NCBI RefSeq assembly: GCF_025717065.2
Contig: NZ_JAOVZO020000020.1
Coordinates: forward strand, 248,001-312,000
Reading direction: 5' to 3'
From: Tahibacter soli
GTDB taxonomy: Bacteria; Pseudomonadota; Gammaproteobacteria; Xanthomonadales; Rhodanobacteraceae
DNA length: 64,000 nt
The position numbers and the translations under genes were made by a program. The notes below the pieces were generated by a model. It worked only from the letters and a program-made list of their open reading frames with translations. It had not been told where the DNA came from and ran no database searches. Shown here one piece after another: positions 29,672-39,642 of the stretch. Every line of letters starts with the position of its first letter. Position 1 is the stretch's first letter.

Positions 29672-30985
29672 TCAAGCGGCCTTGCCGAGCTGGTCGTCCA
29701 CGAGCGAGCGCTTGTTGACGATGAAGTATTCGAATTCGTGCCAGAAGTGGCGCAGCATGCCCTGTACCGGCCACGCGGCGGCTTCGCCGAACGCGCAGAT
29801 CGTATGGCCTTCGATCTGGCCCGCGGCCTGCTTGAGCACGTTGAGATCGTTGAGCTCCGCCTTGCCTTCGACGATGCGCGTGAGCATGCGGTACATCCAG
29901 CCGGTGCCTTCGCGGCACGGCGTGCACTGGCCGCACGATTCGGCGTAGTAGAAGCGCGAGATGCGCTGGCACGCACGCACCATGCAGGTGGTTTCGTCCA
30001 TCACGATGACCGCGCCGGAACCCAGGCCCGAACCCGCCTTCTGCAGCGAGTCGTAGTCCATCGTGCATTCGAGCATCGTCGCGGCCGGCAGCACCGGCAT
30101 CGACGAGCCGCCCGGAATCACGGCCTTGAGCTGGCGACCGCCCTTGACGCCGCCGGCCATGGCCAGGAGGTCCTTGAACGACGTGCCGAGGCGGATTTCG
30201 TAGTTGCCGGGTTTGTTCACATGTCCGGAAACGGAAAAAATCTTCGGGCCGCCGTTGTTCGGCTTGCCGAGATTGAGGAACCAGTCGGCGCCGTTGCGCA
30301 GGATCGCCGGCACCGACGCGTAGGTTTCGGTGTTGTTGATCGTAGTCGGCCGGCCGTACAGGCCGAAGTTCGCCGGGAACGGCGGCTTGAAGCGCGGCTG
30401 GCCCTTCTTGCCTTCGAGCGATTCCATCAGCGCGGTTTCTTCGCCGCAGATGTAGGCGCCGGCGCCGAGCGCCGAGAAGATGTCGACGTCGATGCCCGAA
30501 CCCTGGATGTTCCTGCCGAGCAGGCCCTGCGCGTAGGCTTCCTTCAGCGCCGCTTCGAAATGCTCGAACGGCTCGTGATGGAACTCGCCGCGCAGGTAGT
30601 TGTACGCCACGGTCGAACCGGTGCAGTAGCACGCGATCGCAAGACCCTCGACGACGGAATGCGGATTGAAGCGCAGGATGTCGCGGTCCTTCGCGGTGCC
30701 CGGTTCCGACTCGTCGGAATTGCAAAGAATATACTTCTGGCCCGGCGCCGTGCGCGGCATGAACGACCACTTCAGGCCGGTCGGAAAGCCGGCGCCGCCG
30801 CGACCGCGCAGCGCGCTCTTCTTGACCTCTTCGATCAGCGTCGCCGGGTCGGGCTTTTCGGCGAGAATCTTGCGCCAGGCCTTGTAGCCGTCGACCTTGA
30901 CGTAGTTGTCGTACGTCCACGGCTGATCGAAATGCAGCGTGGTGTAGACGACCTGATGTTCTTGTGGTGCCGGTCCGAATGCCAT
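29672..30985 (-). CDS. nuoF: NADH-quinone oxidoreductase subunit F
   Basis: 437 residues. It binds NADH and FMN ([32 protein letters not shown]) and the N3 cluster ([14 protein letters not shown]). With NuoE and NuoG it forms the dehydrogenase module. 61 bases after nuoE. Confidence 0.97.
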   Translation of the reverse strand: MAFGPAPQEHQVVYTTLHFDQPWTYDNYVKVDGYKAWRKILAEKPDPATLIEEVKKSALRGRGGAGFPTGLKWSFMPRTAPGQKYILCNSDESEPGTAKDRDILRFNPHSVVEGLAIACYCTGSTVAYNYLRGEFHHEPFEHFEAALKEAYAQGLLGRNIQGSGIDVDIFSALGAGAYICGEETALMESLEGKKGQPRFKPPFPANFGLYGRPTTINNTETYASVPAILRNGADWFLNLGKPNNGGPKIFSVSGHVNKPGNYEIRLGTSFKDLLAMAGGVKGGRQLKAVIPGGSSMPVLPAATMLECTMDYDSLQKAGSGLGSGAVIVMDETTCMVRACQRISRFYYAESCGQCTPCREGTGWMYRMLTRIVEGKAELNDLNVLKQAAGQIEGHTICAFGEAAAWPVQGMLRHFWHEFEYFIVNKRSLVDDQLGKAA

Positions 30986-31046
30986 AGCGCTTCGCTCTTG
31001 ATGCAGGCGCGGCGTTCGCCGCGTTGGATGTCCGCCCCGCCCTGCC

Positions 31047-31574
31047 TTACTTCAGGCCGTCGAGAATCTGGTCCACTTTCTCGTCGGTCAGGTTTTCGTG
31101 ATAGTGGCCGTTGACCACCATCATCGGCGCGCCGCAGCATGCCGCGAGGCATTCTTCTTCGCGCTTCAAATAGATGCGGCCGTCCGCCGTGCTTTCGCCG
31201 AGCTTGATGCCGAGCTTCTTTTCGCAGCGGCGCACGATGTCCTCGGCGCCGTTCAACCAGCACGAGATGTTGGTGCAGATCGCCACGTTGTTGCGGCCGA
31301 CCGGCGACGTCTCGAACATCGAATAGAAGCTCGCCACTTCGTACGCCCACACCGGCGGCAGCTCGAGATACTTCGCCACCGCGGTGATCAGCTCGTCGGT
31401 GAGGAATCCGCCGTTCTGCTCCTGCGCCGCGAACAGCGACTGGATCAGCGCCGAGCGCTTGCGGTCGGGCGGGAAGCGCGCGACCCACTCTTCGATGTGG
31501 TGACGCGTGTGTTCGGTGAGTACGACGAGCGGATCGACGTCCTTGACCTTGTCGTAGTTGCCGGTTGCTTTCAT
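31047..31574 (-). CDS. nuoE: NADH-quinone oxidoreductase subunit E
   Basis: 175 residues, thioredoxin-like 2Fe-2S subunit (cluster N1a). Ligands are C-x4-C in CTNISC and C-x3-C in CLAAC. 19 bases after nuoD. Confidence 0.97.
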   Translation of the reverse strand: MKATGNYDKVKDVDPLVVLTEHTRHHIEEWVARFPPDRKRSALIQSLFAAQEQNGGFLTDELITAVAKYLELPPVWAYEVASFYSMFETSPVGRNNVAICTNISCWLNGAEDIVRRCEKKLGIKLGESTADGRIYLKREEECLAACCGAPMMVVNGHYHENLTDEKVDQILDGLK

Positions 31575-31593
31575 TCTCTCGCTCCCGTCGCGC

Positions 31594-32847
31594 TCAGCGG
31601 TCGACTTCGCCGAACACGATGTCGTAGGTGCCGATCATCGCGACGACGTCGGACAGCATGTGGCCGCGCACGATCGCGTCCATCGATGACAGATGCGCGA
31701 AGCCCGGCGCGCGCAGTTTGAGGCGGAACGGCTTGTTCGCGCCGTCGGAGATCATGTACACGCCGAATTCGCCTTTCGGCGCCTCCACCGCGCTGTACGT
31801 CTCGCCCGCCGGCACGCAATAGCCTTCGGTGAACAGTTTGAAGTGGTGGATCAGCGCTTCCATGTCGTCCTTCATCTCTTCGCGAGACGGCGGAGCGACC
31901 TTGAAGTTCTGCACCATGACCGGGCCGGGATTGGCGCGCAGCCACTTCACGCACTGCTCGATGATGCGGTTCGACTGGCGCATTTCTTCGATGCGCACGA
32001 GGTAGCGGTCGTAGCAGTCGCCCTTGACGCCGACCGGGATGTCGAAGTCCATCTTGTCGTATGCCGCGTACGGCCGCTTCTTGCGCAGATCCCAGGCGAT
32101 GCCCGAACCGCGCAGCATCGGACCGGTCATGCCCCACGCGTGCGCCTCTTCCGGCGACACGACGCCGATGCCGACCGTGCGCTGCTTCCAGATGCGGTTG
32201 TCGGTCAGGAGCGTTTCGTATTCGTCGACCTTGCCGTAGAAGTCCTTGCAGAACGCGTCGAGGAAATCGAGCATCGAGCCTTCGCGCCATTCGTTCATGC
32301 GCGTCAGGTCGCGGCCCTTGTGCCAGCGCGATTCCTTGTACTTGGGCATCTGCTCGGGCAGGTCGCGGTAGACGCCGCCCGGGCGGTAGTACGTCGCGTG
32401 CATGCGCGCGCCGGACACCGCTTCGTAGCAGTCCATCAGCTCTTCGCGCTCGCGGAACGCATACAGGAACACCGCCATCGCGCCGAGATCGAGGCCGTTC
32501 GATCCGATCCACATCAGGTGGTTCAGGATGCGCGTGATCTCGTCGAACATCGTGCGGATGTACTGCGCGCGGATCGGCGCCTCGATACCCATGAGGTTTT
32601 CGATCGCACGCACGTAGGCGTGCTCGTTGCACATCATCGACACGTAGTCGAGACGGTCCATGTAGCCGATCGACTGGTTGAACGGCTTGGACTCGGCGAG
32701 CTTCTCGGTCCCGCGATGCAGGAGGCCGACGTGCGGATCGGCGCGCATGATCGTCTCGCCGTCCATTTCCAGCACGAGGCGCAGCACGCCGTGGGCGGCC
32801 GGATGCTGCGGGCCGAAGTTGATCGTGTAGTTGCGGATTTCCTGCAT
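31594..32847 (-). CDS. nuoD: NADH-quinone oxidoreductase subunit D
   Basis: 417 residues, the 49-kDa-type subunit related to hydrogenase large subunits and forming the quinone pocket with NuoB ([20 protein letters not shown] near the N-terminus). It is a separate gene from nuoC, not the NuoCD fusion of enterobacteria. One base separates the nuoC stop from the nuoD start. Confidence 0.97.
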   Translation of the reverse strand: MQEIRNYTINFGPQHPAAHGVLRLVLEMDGETIMRADPHVGLLHRGTEKLAESKPFNQSIGYMDRLDYVSMMCNEHAYVRAIENLMGIEAPIRAQYIRTMFDEITRILNHLMWIGSNGLDLGAMAVFLYAFREREELMDCYEAVSGARMHATYYRPGGVYRDLPEQMPKYKESRWHKGRDLTRMNEWREGSMLDFLDAFCKDFYGKVDEYETLLTDNRIWKQRTVGIGVVSPEEAHAWGMTGPMLRGSGIAWDLRKKRPYAAYDKMDFDIPVGVKGDCYDRYLVRIEEMRQSNRIIEQCVKWLRANPGPVMVQNFKVAPPSREEMKDDMEALIHHFKLFTEGYCVPAGETYSAVEAPKGEFGVYMISDGANKPFRLKLRAPGFAHLSSMDAIVRGHMLSDVVAMIGTYDIVFGEVDR

Positions 32848-32848
32848 G

Positions 32849-33583
32849 TCACTTCCCCGCCGGCTGTGCGGCAGCCGCTTCGGCTTTCGCCTGGTCGTAG
32901 CGCGAATCGTCGCGGATCACGCGCGGCACGAGCACGCGCGGGTCGATCGACACCGGTTCGTAGATCACGCGCTCGGCCTGCGCGTCGTAGCGCACTTCGA
33001 CGTTGCCGATCAGCGGGAAATCCTTGCGGAACGGATGGCCGACGAAACCGTAGTCGGTCAGGATGCGGCGCAGGTCCGGATGGCCTTCGAACACGATGCC
33101 GTAGAGGTCGAACGCCTCGCGCTCGAACCAGTTCGCGACCGGGTAGACGCCGGTCAGCGACGGGATCAGCGGCAGCGCGTCGTCGGTGCAGTAGGCGCGC
33201 AGGCGCACGAGGCCGTTGTGCGCGATCGAACGCAGATGCACGACGACCGCGTAGCGGCGCTCCTGCTTGCCGGCCTTCGGCCGGTCGCTCCAGCGGAAGC
33301 GCCCGGGGCCTTCGCCTTCGACGCCGCGCGAGAAGCCCTGGTTCGAAACGTCGGTGGTGTCCCACTCGGTCTGGCCGTAGCCGAGGTAGTCGACGCCGGC
33401 GAGATCGATCAGCTGCTCGAACGACAGGTCGGCGTCGTCGCGCATCATTTTGGCGACGGCCAGCCAGTTTTCCGGCAGCACTTCGAGGGTCAGTTCGCCG
33501 CGACGTTCGGTCAGGGCGACGAGGCTGGCGCCAAGACGCGCGGAGAGGCGCTGCGCCAGCGGGTTGGGCGTGTTCTCGCTCAT
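32849..33583 (-). CDS. nuoC: NADH-quinone oxidoreductase subunit C
   Basis: 244 residues, 30-kDa-type subunit. Family signature near the C-terminus: [20 protein letters not shown] and [20 protein letters not shown]. It links NuoD and NuoB/NuoI in the peripheral arm. 12 bases after nuoB. Confidence 0.97.
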   Translation of the reverse strand: MSENTPNPLAQRLSARLGASLVALTERRGELTLEVLPENWLAVAKMMRDDADLSFEQLIDLAGVDYLGYGQTEWDTTDVSNQGFSRGVEGEGPGRFRWSDRPKAGKQERRYAVVVHLRSIAHNGLVRLRAYCTDDALPLIPSLTGVYPVANWFEREAFDLYGIVFEGHPDLRRILTDYGFVGHPFRKDFPLIGNVEVRYDAQAERVIYEPVSIDPRVLVPRVIRDDSRYDQAKAEAAAAQPAGK

Positions 33584-33595
33584 GCGGGGTTCCCG

Positions 33596-34150
33596 TCAGC
33601 GCGCGATGGTGTTGGTGCGGCGTATCTTTTTCTGCAATTGCAGAATGCCGTAGACCAGGGCTTCGGCCGTCGGCGGGCAGCCCGGCACGTACACGTCGAC
33701 CGGCACGATGCGATCGCAGCCGCGGACGACCGCGTACGAATAGTGGTAGTAGCCGCCGCCGTTCGCGCACGAGCCCATCGAAATGACCCACTTGGGATCG
33801 GGCATCTGGTCGTAGACCTTGCGCAGCGCCGGCGCCATCTTGTTGACCAGCGTACCCGCGACGATCATGACGTCGGACTGGCGCGGCGACGGACGGAACA
33901 CGACGCCGTAGCGGTCGAGGTCGAGGCGCGCGGCGCCCGCGTGCATCATTTCGACCGCGCAGCAGGCGAGACCGAACGTCATCGGCCACATCGAGCCGGT
34001 GCGCGCCCAGTTGATCAGATCGTCCATGCGCGCCGTGGCGAAACCGCGTTCGATCAGCGGATTGTCGTCGCCGGGGCGCAGGATGTCGTCGACCGTGGAA
34101 ACCGGAACCGGGTTGTGCATCACCCGGCTTACGCTGTCGATCACTCCCAT
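33596..34150 (-). CDS. nuoB: NADH-quinone oxidoreductase subunit B
   Basis: 184 residues. It holds cluster N2, the last electron carrier before quinone: vicinal cysteines in [10 protein letters not shown], then GSCANGGG and [11 protein letters not shown]. It overlaps nuoA by 10 bases. Confidence 0.97.
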   Translation of the reverse strand: MGVIDSVSRVMHNPVPVSTVDDILRPGDDNPLIERGFATARMDDLINWARTGSMWPMTFGLACCAVEMMHAGAARLDLDRYGVVFRPSPRQSDVMIVAGTLVNKMAPALRKVYDQMPDPKWVISMGSCANGGGYYHYSYAVVRGCDRIVPVDVYVPGCPPTAEALVYGILQLQKKIRRTNTIAR

Positions 34151-34497
34151 TCCAGCGCTCCCTTCTTCCAGACGTAGACGAAGCCGACGACGAGCAGCGC
34201 CAGGAACAGGCCCATTTCGATCAGTGCGACGATGCCGATCTGCTTGAACACCACGGCCCAGGGAAACAGGAACGCGATTTCCAGATCGAAGATGATGAAG
34301 AGGATCGCGATCAGGTAGTAGCGCACGTCGAACTTCATGCGCGCGTCTTCGAAGGCTTCGAAGCCGCATTCGTACGCGGATCGCTTCTTGAGCGTGGGGG
34401 TCTTGGGACCGAGCAGCGTACCGACGGCGAGCAGCACTAGGCCCAGGCCGGTAGCGACGGTGATGAAAAGCAGGATGGGCCAGTATTCGGCAAGCAC
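34141..34497 (-). CDS. nuoA: NADH-quinone oxidoreductase subunit A
   Basis: 118 residues, three membrane helices. The conserved loop [20 protein letters not shown] is present. The start is GTG at 34497 with GGAGG eleven bases upstream. First gene of the nuoA-N operon; the 81-base gap to tRNA-Leu shows no strong promoter, so readthrough from secG/tRNA-Leu is possible. Confidence 0.95.
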   Translation of the reverse strand: MLAEYWPILLFITVATGLGLVLLAVGTLLGPKTPTLKKRSAYECGFEAFEDARMKFDVRYYLIAILFIIFDLEIAFLFPWAVVFKQIGIVALIEMGLFLALLVVGFVYVWKKGALEWE

Positions 34498-34578
34498 GGG
34501 TCAGCGAACCTCCGCATCAGACTTCGATGCATCAGCGGCCGTATGAGCCCTGCAGCTGCGTACGACCGTAAACTAGAT

Positions 34579-34663
34579 TGGTGCCCAAAGGGGGACTCGA
34601 ACCCCCACGACCGAAGTCGCTACCACCTCAAGGTAGTGCGTCTACCAATTCCGCCATCTGGGC
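34579..34663 (-). tRNA. tRNA-Leu (GAG)
   Basis: 85 bases with encoded CCA. The acceptor stem is GCCCAGA with TTTGGGC; the anticodon arm is CTACCTTGAGGTGGTAG (anticodon GAG). There is a long variable arm, as expected for leucine tRNA. It sits between secG and nuoA, a location conserved in Xanthomonadales. Confidence 0.95.
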
Positions 34664-34675
34664 ATTGCGTTCCAA

Positions 34676-35170
34676 CTAGTTCTTCTTCGACTCGTCCGCC
34701 TTGGCATCGGTCTTGCCGTCTTTGGCCGGAGCGGCCTCGGCAGGAACTGGCTTGGGCACTTCGGTGGTGTCCGAAGCAGGCTTGTCCGAAGCGGATGCCG
34801 CCGGAGCCGGGGTCGCCGCCTGCGGAACGTCGCCGGCCGGCGGCGTCGCGGAAGCAGGAGCTTTCTCGGTGGCGGAAGGCACTTCAACACCGGACATGAC
34901 GCCCAAATCGGTCTGCGGCCGGATGCCGGCGCCGCCGCCGCGACTCAAGTACATGCCCATGCCCAGACTGAGCAGGAAGAACAATCCGGCAAGCACCGCA
35001 GTGGCGCGCGACAGGAAGTTGGCCGAGCCCCGCGCGCCGAACACCGTCGCCGAGGCGCCAGCTCCGAAACCGGAGCCCGCGTCCGCGCCAGCGCCGCGCT
35101 GCAAGAGAATCAGCGCAACCATCGCGACTGCGATGAGAATGTAGAAAACGTTGAAGATCGTCAGCAGCAT
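34676..35170 (-). CDS. secG: Preprotein translocase subunit SecG
   Basis: 164 residues. Two membrane helices (residues 1-21 and about 55-75) flank the conserved loop GAGADAGSGFGAGASATVFG. The C-terminal half is a long Ala/Pro/Lys-rich tail, longer than in E. coli SecG (110 residues) but common in Xanthomonadales. Next to tpiA, 23 bases downstream of it. Confidence 0.95.
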   Translation of the reverse strand: MLLTIFNVFYILIAVAMVALILLQRGAGADAGSGFGAGASATVFGARGSANFLSRATAVLAGLFFLLSLGMGMYLSRGGGAGIRPQTDLGVMSGVEVPSATEKAPASATPPAGDVPQAATPAPAASASDKPASDTTEVPKPVPAEAAPAKDGKTDAKADESKKN

Positions 35171-35193
35171 CTCGACTCAACCAGGCATCGCGC

Positions 35194-35940
35194 TCAGCGC
35201 GCCGCCTCACAAATCGCCAGGAAATCGGCCGCTACCAGAGAGGCGCCGCCGATCAATCCGCCGTCGACATCCGGCTGAGCGAAGAGCTCGACCGCATTCG
35301 AGGGCTTAACGCTACCACCGTAAACAATCCGTAGCGAGTTTGCGATTGTAGCATCGTCTTTCGCAAGTTGGCTACGGATGAACGCATGAACTTCCTGTGC
35401 CTGCGCGGCGCTCGCGGTGCGTCCGGTACCGATCGCCCAGACCGGTTCATACGCCACCACGGCCTGCGCGAACGCGCCGATGCCGCAACGCGTGCGGACC
35501 GCTTCGATCTGCGCCGCGACGACGGCGTTCGTCCGCCCTTCTTCGCGCTCGGCCAGCGTTTCGCCGACGCACAGCACCGGCACGAGACCGGCCGCCTGCG
35601 CCTGCGCGAACTTCGCCGCGACCTGCTCGTTCGACTCGGCATGATACTGCCGGCGTTCCGAATGGCCGACCAGCGTGTGCGTGCAGCCGACGTCGCGCGC
35701 CATCGATGCCGCGACGTCGCCGGTATAGGCGCCCTGCGCATGCTCGCTGACGTCCTGCACGCCGACCGCGACCGGACTGCCGGCCAGCAACGCCGCGAGC
35801 GGCGCGGCCTGCACGGCCGGCGGGAACACCGCGACGTCGACGCCCTGCGGGCAACCGGCGACGACGGCGCGCACGAGCGCGTCGGCGCTGGCGAGCGTTC
35901 CGTGCATCTTCCAGTTTCCGGCGACGAATTGACGGCGCAT
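35194..35940 (-). CDS. tpiA: Triosephosphate isomerase
   Basis: 248 residues. It interconverts dihydroxyacetone phosphate and glyceraldehyde 3-phosphate in glycolysis. Active-site segments are GNWKMH (K11), VGHSERR (the electrophilic His) and AYEPVWAIGTG (the catalytic Glu). A good promoter lies about 30 bases upstream. Confidence 0.97.
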   Translation of the reverse strand: MRRQFVAGNWKMHGTLASADALVRAVVAGCPQGVDVAVFPPAVQAAPLAALLAGSPVAVGVQDVSEHAQGAYTGDVAASMARDVGCTHTLVGHSERRQYHAESNEQVAAKFAQAQAAGLVPVLCVGETLAEREEGRTNAVVAAQIEAVRTRCGIGAFAQAVVAYEPVWAIGTGRTASAAQAQEVHAFIRSQLAKDDATIANSLRIVYGGSVKPSNAVELFAQPDVDGGLIGGASLVAADFLAICEAAR

Positions 35941-35969
35941 GTTCGCGGGCTGCGGTTGAGAGGGCGCGA

Positions 35970-35998
35970 AGGATAGCGATGCGGACGCCCTGCCGCAA
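35970..35998 (-). promoter_or_regulatory. Candidate sigma-70 promoter of tpiA
   Basis: On the minus strand TTGCGG (35993-35998) and TATCCT (35970-35975) are spaced 17 bases, ending 29 bases before the tpiA ATG. It could also feed secG, tRNA-Leu and nuo. Confidence 0.55.
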
Positions 35999-36057
35999 TG
36001 CATCGCGGCCGGCCGCGCGGCTATGCTCGGCATCCCGCCATCCGAGGAGACGATCGC

Positions 36058-36876
36058 ATGACCACGACGAGTTCGCGCTGGGCCCTGGTGACCGGCGCGT
36101 CGGCCGGTATCGGCGAGGCGTTCGCGCGCGAACTCGCCGCGCGCGGCGCGTCGCTCGTGGTGACCGCGCGGCGCGAGGAGCGCCTGGCGAAGCTCGCTGC
36201 GGAACTGGCCGGCAAGCACCCCGGCCTGCGCGTCGAGACGATCGCGGCCGACCTCGCCGACCCGAAGGCGCCCGAGGCGCTGTGCGCGGACATCGAACGC
36301 CGCGGCATCGCGATCGACATCCTGATCAACAACGCCGGCTACGGCGTGCCCGGCCACTATCTTTCGCAGCCGTGGCAGCGCCACGCCGACTTCATCCAGG
36401 TGCTGATGACCGCGCCGTGCGAGCTTGCGTATCGCCTGCTGCCCGGCATGCAGCAGCGCCGCTACGGCCGCATCGCGAACATCGCGTCGCTCGCGGGGCA
36501 CGTGCCCGGTTCGGCCGGTCATACGATGTATGCGGCGTCGAAGGCGTACCTGATCAAGTTCTCGCAGTCGCTCGCGCTCGAGAATCGCCAATTCGGCGTG
36601 AACGTCTGCGCGGTCTGCCCCGGCTTCACTTATTCCGAATTCCACGATGTCACCGGCTCGCGGCCGCTCGTGTCGAAGATGCCGAAGTGGATGTGGATGA
36701 CGTCGGAGGAAGTGGCGCGCGAAGGTTGGGACGCGACCGAGCGCGGCGAGATCGTGCGCGTGACCGGACGCGTGAACCGCTTCATCAAGGGGCTGATCAA
36801 GGTGCTGCCCGACAAGGTCGGGCTCGCGCTCGTGCAGAAGCGCTCGAAGGATTTTCGTGTGCAGGATCCGCATTAA
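36058..36876 (+). CDS. Short-chain dehydrogenase/reductase
   Basis: 272 residues, classical SDR. The cofactor motif is TGASAGIG (residues 12-19), then NNAG (91-94), and the catalytic residues are S144, Y158 and K162 (HTMYAASKAYL). GAGGAGA precedes the ATG at 36058. Arg-rich TARREERL after beta-2 suggests NADPH. Substrate unknown. It is transcribed away from tpiA and converges on the oxygenase gene, with a repeat doublet between. SDR and oxygenase together form an insertion relative to the tpiA-glmM neighbourhood of Xanthomonas. Confidence 0.88.
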   Translation: MTTTSSRWALVTGASAGIGEAFARELAARGASLVVTARREERLAKLAAELAGKHPGLRVETIAADLADPKAPEALCADIERRGIAIDILINNAGYGVPGHYLSQPWQRHADFIQVLMTAPCELAYRLLPGMQQRRYGRIANIASLAGHVPGSAGHTMYAASKAYLIKFSQSLALENRQFGVNVCAVCPGFTYSEFHDVTGSRPLVSKMPKWMWMTSEEVAREGWDATERGEIVRVTGRVNRFIKGLIKVLPDKVGLALVQKRSKDFRVQDPH

Positions 36877-36878
36877 AG

Positions 36879-37018
36879 CCCTCTCCCCCAAACGCTCAGC
36901 GTTTGGGGGAGAGGGTTGGGTGAGGGGGCGACGCCACGCACTTCGTCGAGGTCGATGCAGATTTCGGCGTCGCCCCCTCACCCCGCCCCTCTCCCCCAAG
37001 CGAGCTTGGAGGAGAGGG
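36879..37018. repeat. REPIN-like palindromic doublet, copy A
   Basis: Two outward hairpins (CCCTCTCCCCCAAACGC with its complement at 36879-36915; CCCTCTCCCCCAAGC with GCTTGGAGGAGAGGG at 36987-37018) flank an inner inverted pair, GGGTGAGGGGGCGACGCC and GGCGTCGCCCCCTCACCC. The whole matches 52750-52882 closely. It sits between convergent genes and may fold into a strong transcript-ending structure. Confidence 0.85.
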
Positions 37019-37048
37019 AGCAAATCAAACGCTCGCAGCCGAAGAGTG

Positions 37049-37984
37049 CTATACCAGCTTGATCTCGCGCAGCCGCTCCAGCAGATACTCGTGCGCGGTG
37101 ATCGAGGTGTCGTAGCGCCTCGGATTGTCGGCGGTCACGCACGAATCGAGCGGGTCGAGCACGACGTCGGGATTCGGATGCAGGAAGAACGGCACCGAGT
37201 AGCGCGGCTTGCGCGCCGCTTCGCCCGGCGGATTCGTCACGCGGTGCGTCGTCGACGGATACACGTGGTTCGTCAGCCGCTGCAGCATGTCGCCGATGTT
37301 CACCACGATCGTGTCGGCGTCGGCCGTGAACGGCACCCACTCGCCCGCGCGCGACTTCACTTCGAGACCCGCGGCGCTCGCGCCGACCAGCAGCGTGATG
37401 AAGTTGATGTCCTCGTGCGCGCCGGCGCGCACGTTCGGAACGTCGGGCGACGTGATCGGCGGATAGTGGATCGGACGCAGGATCGAATTGCCGAGGTTCG
37501 TCTTGTCTTCGAAGAACGTCTCGGGCAGCCCGATGTGCAGCGCGAGCGCGCGCAGCACGCGCGAACCGAGCGCATCGAGTGCGGTATACAACCCGTACGC
37601 GTAGTCGCGAAAACCCGGCACTTCGACCGGCCACAGGTTCGGCGCCATCACGTCGGCGAACTTCGAACCCTCCGGCAGTTCGCGGCCGACGTGCCAGAAC
37701 TCCTTGAGGTCCGGATAGCGCGAATCCTTCGCGGTCTCGACGCCGAACGGCGTGTAGCCGCGCGCGCCGCCGGTGCCCTTCAAGTGGTACTTCATCTTCG
37801 TTTCGGCCGGCAGCGCGAAGAACTGCCGGAAGCGCTCGTACGCGCCGTCGATCAGTTCGTTGCTGATGCCGTGGCCGCGGATGCCCGCGAAACCCCATTC
37901 GCGATACGCGGCGCCGAGCTCGCGCACGAAGGCGTCGCGGTCGGTGTCGTAGCGGCGGATGTCGAGGGTCGGAATGGCTGACAT
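37049..37984 (-). CDS. 2-oxoglutarate/Fe(II)-dependent oxygenase (isopenicillin N synthase-like)
   Basis: 311 residues. The iron site is H190-x-D192 (AHEDIN) and H247 (STTHRV); R261 in RYS binds the oxoglutarate carboxylate. The N-terminal half has the DIOX_N-type GFAGIRGHGI segment. Such enzymes hydroxylate, desaturate or cyclise small molecules. The substrate is unknown; plant-type hormone or amino-acid oxidations are possible by family but not supported here. It is 51 bases downstream of glmM on the same strand. Confidence 0.88.
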   Translation of the reverse strand: MSAIPTLDIRRYDTDRDAFVRELGAAYREWGFAGIRGHGISNELIDGAYERFRQFFALPAETKMKYHLKGTGGARGYTPFGVETAKDSRYPDLKEFWHVGRELPEGSKFADVMAPNLWPVEVPGFRDYAYGLYTALDALGSRVLRALALHIGLPETFFEDKTNLGNSILRPIHYPPITSPDVPNVRAGAHEDINFITLLVGASAAGLEVKSRAGEWVPFTADADTIVVNIGDMLQRLTNHVYPSTTHRVTNPPGEAARKPRYSVPFFLHPNPDVVLDPLDSCVTADNPRRYDTSITAHEYLLERLREIKLV

Positions 37985-38034
37985 GGCGTTTTCCGGTGAT
38001 GAGAGACGACCGCGCGCCGGCGGCCAGAGATCGT

Positions 38035-39381
38035 TCAGGAGTTCGCGGCGGATTCTACGACCCGCGCGAGCCGCGCGGCCAGCGCGTCGACGAGCGCCGC
38101 GTCGGCCGACTCGATCGTCACGCGCACGAGCGGCTCGGTGCCCGACGCGCGCAGCACGAGGCGCCCTCGCCCGTCGAGTTCGCGTTCGACCGCGGCACGC
38201 TCGGCCACGACCGACGCATGTTCGAGCAGCTTCGCGCCGCCGGACACACGCACGTTGACGGTCTTCTGCGGCAGGCGCATCCAGCCCGCGACGAGATCGG
38301 CGAGCGGTCGCGCGCGGCGCACCACGACTTCGAGCACCTGCAGCGCGCTGACGATGCCGTCGCCGGTACTCGCCTGGTCGAGACACAGGATATGGCCCGA
38401 CGCTTCGCCGCCAAGGATGCCGTCGTGCTGCTTCAGCTGCTGCATGACGTAGCGGTCGCCGACCCTGGCACGGATGAAGCCGACGCCGGCCGCGGCGAAC
38501 GCCTGCTCCAGCCCGTAGTTCGTCATCAGCGTGCCGACGACCGGGCCTTGCAGACGGCCGCTCGCATGCCAGTCGCTCGCCAGCACGTGCAGGATGTCGT
38601 CGCCGTCGACGAGCCTGCCGGTGTGGTCGACCATCTGCACGCGGTCGCCGTCGCCGTCGAACGCGATGCCGAGGTCGGCGCCGTGTTCGAGCACGGCGCG
38701 CTGCAGCGCCGCCGGTCGCGTCGAGCCGACGTCGCGATTGATGTTGAGACCGTCGGGCTGCGTGCCGATGCCGACGACGGTCGCGCCGAGTTCTTCGAAC
38801 AGCGTCGGGGCGATCTGGTACGTCGCGCCGTGCGCGCAGTCGACGACGATCTTCAGGCGCTTGAGGTTCAGATCTTCCGCGATGGTAGATTTGCAGAATT
38901 CCGCATAGCGCGCCGGCGCGTCGGCGATGCGCGCGGCCTTGCCGATGTGCTCGGACGCGACCGTCGTGAACGGCGCTTCGAGTTCGGCCTCGATCGCGAG
39001 CTCGACGGCGTCGTCGAGCTTTTCGCCCGCGGCCGAGAAGAATTTGATGCCGTTGTCCTGGTGCGGATTGTGCGACGCGCTGATCACGATGCCGGCGCTC
39101 GCGCGCAGGCTGCGCGTCAAGTACGCGACGGCCGGCGTCGGCATCGGTCCGAGCAGGCGCACGTTCGCGCCGGCGGCGACGAGCCCGGCTTCGAGCGCCG
39201 ATTCGAACATGTAGCCCGAAATGCGCGTGTCCTTGCCGATCAGCACGGTCGCGACGCCGCTGGCGTCCTTGAGCACCGCGCCGGCCGCGCGGCCCAGCTT
39301 CAACATGAATTCGGCCGTGATCGGCCATTCGCCGACGCGGCCGCGGATGCCGTCGGTACCGAAATACTTGCGTTCGCTCAT
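38035..39381 (-). CDS. glmM: Phosphoglucosamine mutase
   Basis: 448 residues. It converts glucosamine 6-phosphate to glucosamine 1-phosphate for peptidoglycan and LPS. The phosphoserine loop is [11 protein letters not shown] with S103; the metal loop is DGDGDR; the C-terminal [10 protein letters not shown] binds substrate phosphate. ATG 39381. Confidence 0.96.
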   Translation of the reverse strand: MSERKYFGTDGIRGRVGEWPITAEFMLKLGRAAGAVLKDASGVATVLIGKDTRISGYMFESALEAGLVAAGANVRLLGPMPTPAVAYLTRSLRASAGIVISASHNPHQDNGIKFFSAAGEKLDDAVELAIEAELEAPFTTVASEHIGKAARIADAPARYAEFCKSTIAEDLNLKRLKIVVDCAHGATYQIAPTLFEELGATVVGIGTQPDGLNINRDVGSTRPAALQRAVLEHGADLGIAFDGDGDRVQMVDHTGRLVDGDDILHVLASDWHASGRLQGPVVGTLMTNYGLEQAFAAAGVGFIRARVGDRYVMQQLKQHDGILGGEASGHILCLDQASTGDGIVSALQVLEVVVRRARPLADLVAGWMRLPQKTVNVRVSGGAKLLEHASVVAERAAVERELDGRGRLVLRASGTEPLVRVTIESADAALVDALAARLARVVESAANS

Positions 39382-39642
39382 TGCGTCTGCCGTTTCGTGC
39401 GGCCCGCGCGCGCCGGCGCGCGGAAACCGGGCCGCGCAGGTTGCCAGATTACGGCCGCGCCGGCCACTTTCCGGGTTTTCCGTCGCCAGCGAGCAGGCCA
39501 AACGACCGACACGGCAAGAAGCGCACATTGTTCGCTTTTTTCCGAAACCGGCGTTATTTCCGATCGCAACGCACCGCATCGGCAAAGGAAGCCGCCGCAT
39601 TCCGCGGCAGGAACCGGCGTTGTCCAATCGGAGGGTTTTTCA

